In this document: piece after piece, positions 22,080-25,809 of the stretch
Numbering within the stretch: position 1 is the stretch's first letter
Layout of the letters: each line of letters begins with the position of its first letter
NCBI GenBank assembly: GCA_002455375.1
Contig: DKKR01000028.1
Span: 2,607 to 28,415, forward strand
DNA from: Bacteroidetes bacterium UBA6661
Lineage (GTDB): Bacteria; Bacteroidota; Bacteroidia; AKYH767-A; OLB10
Direction of reading: 5' to 3'
Length of the DNA stretch: 25,809 nucleotides
Translations under genes and position numbers: made by a program
Notes under the pieces: generated by a model
The model's input: the letters and a program-made list of their open reading frames with translations, nothing else
Told to the model about the DNA's origin: nothing
The model's database searches: none

Positions 22080-24604
22080 TGAGGCAACTTGTCATTTTTC
22101 TTTCGTTATTTTTTTACTGTTATTCATTGAACGGACAAGATGCAACTGCACGTATTCATGGTAAAATATCAGGCACAGACCGCAAGCCTTTGCCCGGTGT
22201 TAGTATTGGTGTTGCCGGTACTTCACTCGGTGTAATTTCTGATGAGCATGGCGAGTATTCCATTACCGTTCCATCTAATCGTGAGTTAAGTATTGTTTTT
22301 TCGTCAATTGGTTATGAACAAGCAACAGTAAAACTAATTCTTGCAGAAGGTGAAAAGAAACAATTGAACAGAACCATGTTGCCTTCAATTGTACCATTGC
22401 CCAATATCACCATTACTGATCCTCGCGAAAGAAGTGGTACATTAATAAAAATAGATCCAAAAGCAGTAGAAGAAATTCCAAATCCATCAGGAAATTTTGA
22501 GACCATATTAAAGACTATTGGCAGTGGTGTTGTTTCTAACAACGAGCTTAGTTCTGAATATTCTGTGCGTGGTGGAAACTACGATGAGAATCTTGTTTAT
22601 GTGAACGATGTTGAAATTTACAGACCACAATTGGTTCGTTCCGGATTGCAGGAAGGATTAAGTTTTATCAATCCCGATCTTGTTTCCGGAATTAAATTTT
22701 CTGCCGGTGGTTTTGATGCTATTTATGGAGATAAAATGTCATCAGCACTTGATATAAAATACAAACGACCAACAGAATTTGCAGGAAAAATTACTTACGG
22801 GTTGCTTGGTGGTGGCCTGAGCCTTGAAGGTACAAGTCGTAATAATCGTTTTACTTATTTGATAGGAGGAAGACAAAAGTCAACAAAATATTTATTAGGT
22901 ACACTCGACACTAAAGGAAACTATAAGCCGGTATTTTATGATGTGCAGGCATTGTTGACTTATGATGTGAGTGAAAAAACAACAATTTCATTATTAGGAA
23001 ATTTTTCAAAGAGCAGATATAATATTGTGCCGCAAACACGAACAACAGATTTTGGCACTGTGAGTCAGGCATTACGTTTTACTGTCTATTTTGATGGCAA
23101 AGAAGTTGATGACTTTACTACCACTACAGGAGCAATAATATTCAGTCATAGCCCAAAGAAAAATATTAACCTCAAAGTCATTGGCTCAGTATTTAACACA
23201 AGAGAAGAAGAAACATTTGATGTTCTTGGTCAGTATTTTTTGGATGAACTTGAAAAAGATCCTGCCTCGCAAAATTTTGGTGAAGTAAAACTCAATCTTG
23301 GTGTTGGTTCTTTTTTAAACCATGCACGTAATTTTCTTGATGGGAAAGTTTATTCTGCAGAACATAAAGGCACCTACAATTATCGTCATAATGAGTTGTT
23401 GTGGGGCATTAGGTTTCAGCATGAACAGTTTAGTGATCAGATTAAAGAATGGAATTATATTGACTCATCAGGCTATTCATTACCACATCCTCAGGATAGC
23501 GTGGGAGGGAGCCTTCCATCACAGCAGCAATTATTACTGCAAGATGTCATCAGTCGTGATAACAGACTTTCAAGTAACAGGTTGAGTGGCTATCTGCAAC
23601 ATAATTTTTATTTCAGCAGCACATCAAATTTTATTCTCACACCCGGTATTCGTTTTACCTGGTGGAGTTTAAATCATGTTTTAAATATCAGTCCGCGTAT
23701 TGCACTTGCTTATAAACCAAGATGGAAACGCGATTTTAATTTCAGACTTTCAGGAGGGTTTTATTATCAACCGCCATTCTATAAAGAACTGCATAATCCT
23801 GACGGAAGTTTAAATACAGACTTGAAATCACAACAATCTATTCATGTTGTAGGTGGTACAGATTATTATTTCAAAGCATGGGGACGCGATTTTAAATTTG
23901 TCACAGAAGCTTATTACAAATGGTTGAACGATCTTATTCCTTACAAGGTTGACAATGTTCGCATTCGGTATTTAGGTAAAAACAATTCAAAGGGCTATGC
24001 AACAGGTGTTGATTTTCGTATTAATGGACAGTTTGTTAATGAAGCAGAATCATGGGCAAGTCTTTCACTTTTAAAAACAGAAGAAGATATTCAGGATGAT
24101 GTCTATTACATCAGATTAAATGCACGTGGCGATACCATAAGAGGATATACAATTGATAAGCAAGCAGTGGACAGCATTCAGGTTATTCCAGGATATTTGC
24201 CAAGGTTGACCGATCAGCGACTTACGTTCAGCATATTTTTTTCTGATTATCTTCCTAAGTTTCCAACATTTAAAATGCACATGACACTTGTTTTCGGAAC
24301 AGGATTTCCTGTTGGCCCTCCAGGGAATAATCGCTATACAGACATTAATCGTTATCCTTTTTACAGACGTGTTGATATTGGATTCAGTAAAATTTTTATT
24401 GACGAAAACAGAAGAGCAAAAAGTCGTTTTACTGCGTTAAATAAGCTAAAAGCACTTTCACTTTCGCTTGAAGTGTTTAATCTTTTTCAGGTTAACAATG
24501 TAGTTTCCTACACTTGGGTAAGTGATGTTTATGGAACTAAGTATGGTGTGCCTAATTATCTTACCGGGAGGCAATTGAGTTTGCGACTAAGTGCTAAGTT
24601 CTGA
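22079..24604 (+). CDS. TonB-dependent receptor with N-terminal CarboxypepD_reg domain
   Basis: The 841-residue outer-membrane transporter has a signal peptide (1-20, ..SLNGQ), a CarboxypepD_reg domain (about 22-100), a plug (about 118-232, with YSVRGGNYDENLVYVNDVEI) and a 22-strand-type barrel ending in RLSAKF. It lacks the SusC features (no SusD gene, shorter length), so it is not clearly a glycan-utilisation pair. The substrate (siderophore, peptide or other) cannot be inferred. It is translationally coupled to the small CarboxypepD_reg gene. No FecI/FecR-type genes are near it. Confidence 0.94.
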   Translation: MRQLVIFLSLFFYCYSLNGQDATARIHGKISGTDRKPLPGVSIGVAGTSLGVISDEHGEYSITVPSNRELSIVFSSIGYEQATVKLILAEGEKKQLNRTMLPSIVPLPNITITDPRERSGTLIKIDPKAVEEIPNPSGNFETILKTIGSGVVSNNELSSEYSVRGGNYDENLVYVNDVEIYRPQLVRSGLQEGLSFINPDLVSGIKFSAGGFDAIYGDKMSSALDIKYKRPTEFAGKITYGLLGGGLSLEGTSRNNRFTYLIGGRQKSTKYLLGTLDTKGNYKPVFYDVQALLTYDVSEKTTISLLGNFSKSRYNIVPQTRTTDFGTVSQALRFTVYFDGKEVDDFTTTTGAIIFSHSPKKNINLKVIGSVFNTREEETFDVLGQYFLDELEKDPASQNFGEVKLNLGVGSFLNHARNFLDGKVYSAEHKGTYNYRHNELLWGIRFQHEQFSDQIKEWNYIDSSGYSLPHPQDSVGGSLPSQQQLLLQDVISRDNRLSSNRLSGYLQHNFYFSSTSNFILTPGIRFTWWSLNHVLNISPRIALAYKPRWKRDFNFRLSGGFYYQPPFYKELHNPDGSLNTDLKSQQSIHVVGGTDYYFKAWGRDFKFVTEAYYKWLNDLIPYKVDNVRIRYLGKNNSKGYATGVDFRINGQFVNEAESWASLSLLKTEEDIQDDVYYIRLNARGDTIRGYTIDKQAVDSIQVIPGYLPRLTDQRLTFSIFFSDYLPKFPTFKMHMTLVFGTGFPVGPPGNNRYTDINRYPFYRRVDIGFSKIFIDENRRAKSRFTALNKLKALSLSLEVFNLFQVNNVVSYTWVSDVYGTKYGVPNYLTGRQLSLRLSAKF

Positions 24605-24694
24605 TTGTATTCCGCATAAGTCTGTTTGCTATCTACAGTTAAAAATAGTTTCCTGATTCCTCATCTTTACATCATCAGTTGAATTGTTCTTTCG

Positions 24695-24726
24695 TTGAGT
24701 GAGTTATTAAAAATCATTTAAATTTG
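24695..24726 (+). promoter_or_regulatory. Promoter of the LOG-family gene with -33 and -7 elements
   Basis: TTG at 24695-24697, then 21 bp, then TAAATTTG at 24719-24726, fits the Bacteroidota consensus. The ATG follows 20 bp later at 24747. Confidence 0.5.
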
Positions 24727-24746
24727 AATTTTAAATTTTTCTGCCT

Positions 24747-25466
24747 ATGCATAATCATTCCGAAAGCAAGTTCCTTACCGAACGACAGTCGCGAATTGGT
24801 GAATTTCTCTTTACTCTTAAAGTTGTAAAAGAATTTATAAAAGGATTCAGAACATTGCATTTTGTTGGACCATGTGTTGCAGTCTTTGGTTCTGCTCGTT
24901 TTAAGGAAGACCATCATTATTATCAGTTAGGCCGCGAAGTAGGGGCTAATGTCAGCAGATTAGGATTTACGGTAATGACAGGTGGTGGGCCGGGTGTCAT
25001 GGAAGCAGCAAACAGAGGGGCAAAAGAAGCAGGTGGTTTTTCTGTCGGCTGCAACATCATTCTGCCACGTGAACAACAACCCAATAAGTATCTTGACAAA
25101 ATGGTTGAGTTTCATCATTTCTTTGTCAGAAAAGTATTGATGTTTAAGTATTCTTATGCTTTTGTGGTTTTGCCAGGTGGTGTAGGAACAATTGACGAAA
25201 TGTTTGAGGCATTAACCTTGATTCAAACAAAAAAAGTTGGCGATTTTCCGGTAGTTCTTATGGGGAAGCATTACTGGCAACCTGTAATTGATCAGCTGAA
25301 AGTATTCGATGAGCATAAAACAGCCTTACGCTCTGAGTTAGATTCCTTGCTGATTACAGACAGTTTAGATGAAATGACAGAGTATTTACGTGTAAAGGCA
25401 ATTGAAAGATTTAAATTGACTAAAGCCATGAAATTCAACCGCTCGAAATGGTTTCTTGAAGATTGA
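24747..25466 (+). CDS. LOG-family Rossmann-fold protein (TIGR00730; possible nucleoside 5'-monophosphate phosphoribohydrolase)
   Basis: The 239-residue cytoplasmic protein has the LOG signatures GGGPGVMEA (80-88) and PGGVGTIDE (143-151, Glu151 catalytic in family members) and FVRKVLM with the conserved Arg-Lys. Proteins of this family cleave the N-glycosidic bond of NMPs (cytokinin-activating LOG in plants, PpnN-like in bacteria). The N-terminal 40-residue helical extension before VAVFGSAR is typical of the bacterial long form. It is preceded by its own promoter and followed after 95 bp by the PorP/SprF gene. The exact nucleotide substrate is not visible. Confidence 0.92.
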   Translation: MHNHSESKFLTERQSRIGEFLFTLKVVKEFIKGFRTLHFVGPCVAVFGSARFKEDHHYYQLGREVGANVSRLGFTVMTGGGPGVMEAANRGAKEAGGFSVGCNIILPREQQPNKYLDKMVEFHHFFVRKVLMFKYSYAFVVLPGGVGTIDEMFEALTLIQTKKVGDFPVVLMGKHYWQPVIDQLKVFDEHKTALRSELDSLLITDSLDEMTEYLRVKAIERFKLTKAMKFNRSKWFLED

Positions 25467-25561
25467 GCCTGACTGTTGGCAATTATTCTATAAAAACTTT
25501 CGCAATTCATTTCTATCTTATATTTTTATCCTGTAATTTTTCTGAGTATTCACAGGACTAA

Positions 25562-25809
25562 ATGAAAGTATTCCGCCTTTGCTTTTTTATTTTTATTTCT
25601 TCAATGCTGCAAGCGCAGGATATTCATTTTTCACAATTCTATAACTCTCCACTTACACTTAATGCTGCAAACACAGGATTGTATGAAGGAGATTATCGTT
25701 TTGCCAACACTTATAGGAGTCAATGGTCGAAACTTGATCCTGGTTACAGAACAAATGCATTTTCATTTGACAAAACACTTTATACCGGTGCTGATCAGAT
25801 TAGTGGTGG
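25562..25809 (+). CDS. PorP/SprF-family type IX secretion membrane protein (5' part only)
   Basis: The first 82 codons are visible from ATG 25562 to the right edge. A signal peptide (MKVFRLCFFIFISSMLQAQ) precedes DIHFSQFYNSPLTLNAANTG, which closely follows the family hallmark found after the signal peptide in PorP/SprF proteins. These are outer-membrane barrels that act with type IX secretion, often as partners of specific secreted adhesins such as SprB. The genome thus has type IX secretion genes beyond this window. An oddity is the Ala in LNAANTG where Pro is usual. Whether it is the core PorP or a paralogue cannot be decided from the fragment. Confidence 0.92.
   Translation, partial: MKVFRLCFFIFISSMLQAQDIHFSQFYNSPLTLNAANTGLYEGDYRFANTYRSQWSKLDPGYRTNAFSFDKTLYTGADQISG

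Noticed and set aside
24605..24746. Possible terminator or small gene between the TonB receptor and the LOG gene
   Set aside because: No stable hairpin or ORF with a start context was found; only the LOG promoter is supportable.
1..25809. CRISPR arrays, tRNA or rRNA genes, complete insertion sequences
   Set aside because: No regularly spaced repeats, cloverleaf sequences or intact transposase frames were recognised by eye.

Overview
The window looks like a chromosomal piece of an AT-rich member of the Bacteroidota, close to the Sphingobacteriales/Chitinophagales/Flavobacteriales type. The evidence is the gene content: a PorP/SprF start, a PorE-like TPR/propeller/OmpA protein, a CarboxypepD_reg TonB-dependent receptor, DUF4286, a FeoB-associated Cys-rich microprotein and many short lipoproteins. 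Recurrent TAnnTTTG motifs upstream of genes match the Bacteroidota -7 promoter element, and start sites mostly lack a strong Shine-Dalgarno sequence. No tRNA, rRNA or CRISPR array was seen.

Positions 1-3480 (accessory block, read on the minus strand). A candidate promoter at about 3290 is followed by a 56-codon ORF, then, after 1 nt, a WYL-domain regulator, then an N6-adenine DNA methyltransferase fused to one type-I-like target recognition domain. The methylase runs off the left edge, and its last visible residues resemble the H-box and dimerisation helices of a sensor histidine kinase. This has the layout of a self-regulated phage-defence or restriction locus. It ends at a decayed IS1182-like transposase fragment (3335-3475). 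It is the most unusual part of the window.

Positions 3486-9953 (mostly core). A lipoprotein prolyl oligopeptidase (minus) diverges from a DUF4286 gene. A 41-residue lipoprotein gene with a strong terminator follows. Next come ung and, overlapping it by one base, a BamA/TamA-like outer-membrane barrel gene. On the minus strand are an ECF sigma factor gene and a small downstream partner gene that resembles an anti-sigma domain without its zinc ligands.

Positions 10122-16638. ndk (minus) and nrnA (plus) diverge from a short promoter region. nrnA is followed by a POT-family peptide/proton symporter, an Ala-rich lipoprotein, a FeoB-associated microprotein (minus), a fused alpha/beta 2-oxo-acid dehydrogenase E1, and a convergent secreted jelly-roll-like protein.

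Positions 16729-25809 (all plus strand). A DPP4-like S9 peptidase, a PorE-like protein and type I isopentenyl-diphosphate isomerase form a tight operon. A secreted CarboxypepD_reg protein is translationally coupled to a TonB-dependent receptor. A LOG-family protein and the first 82 codons of a PorP/SprF-family protein close the window.

Functional themes are peptide use (two S9 peptidases and a POT transporter), envelope biogenesis and type IX secretion (BamA-like, PorE-like, PorP/SprF, TonB receptor), and nucleotide and DNA housekeeping (ung, ndk, nrnA, LOG). The defence-like block on the left is separate from these.
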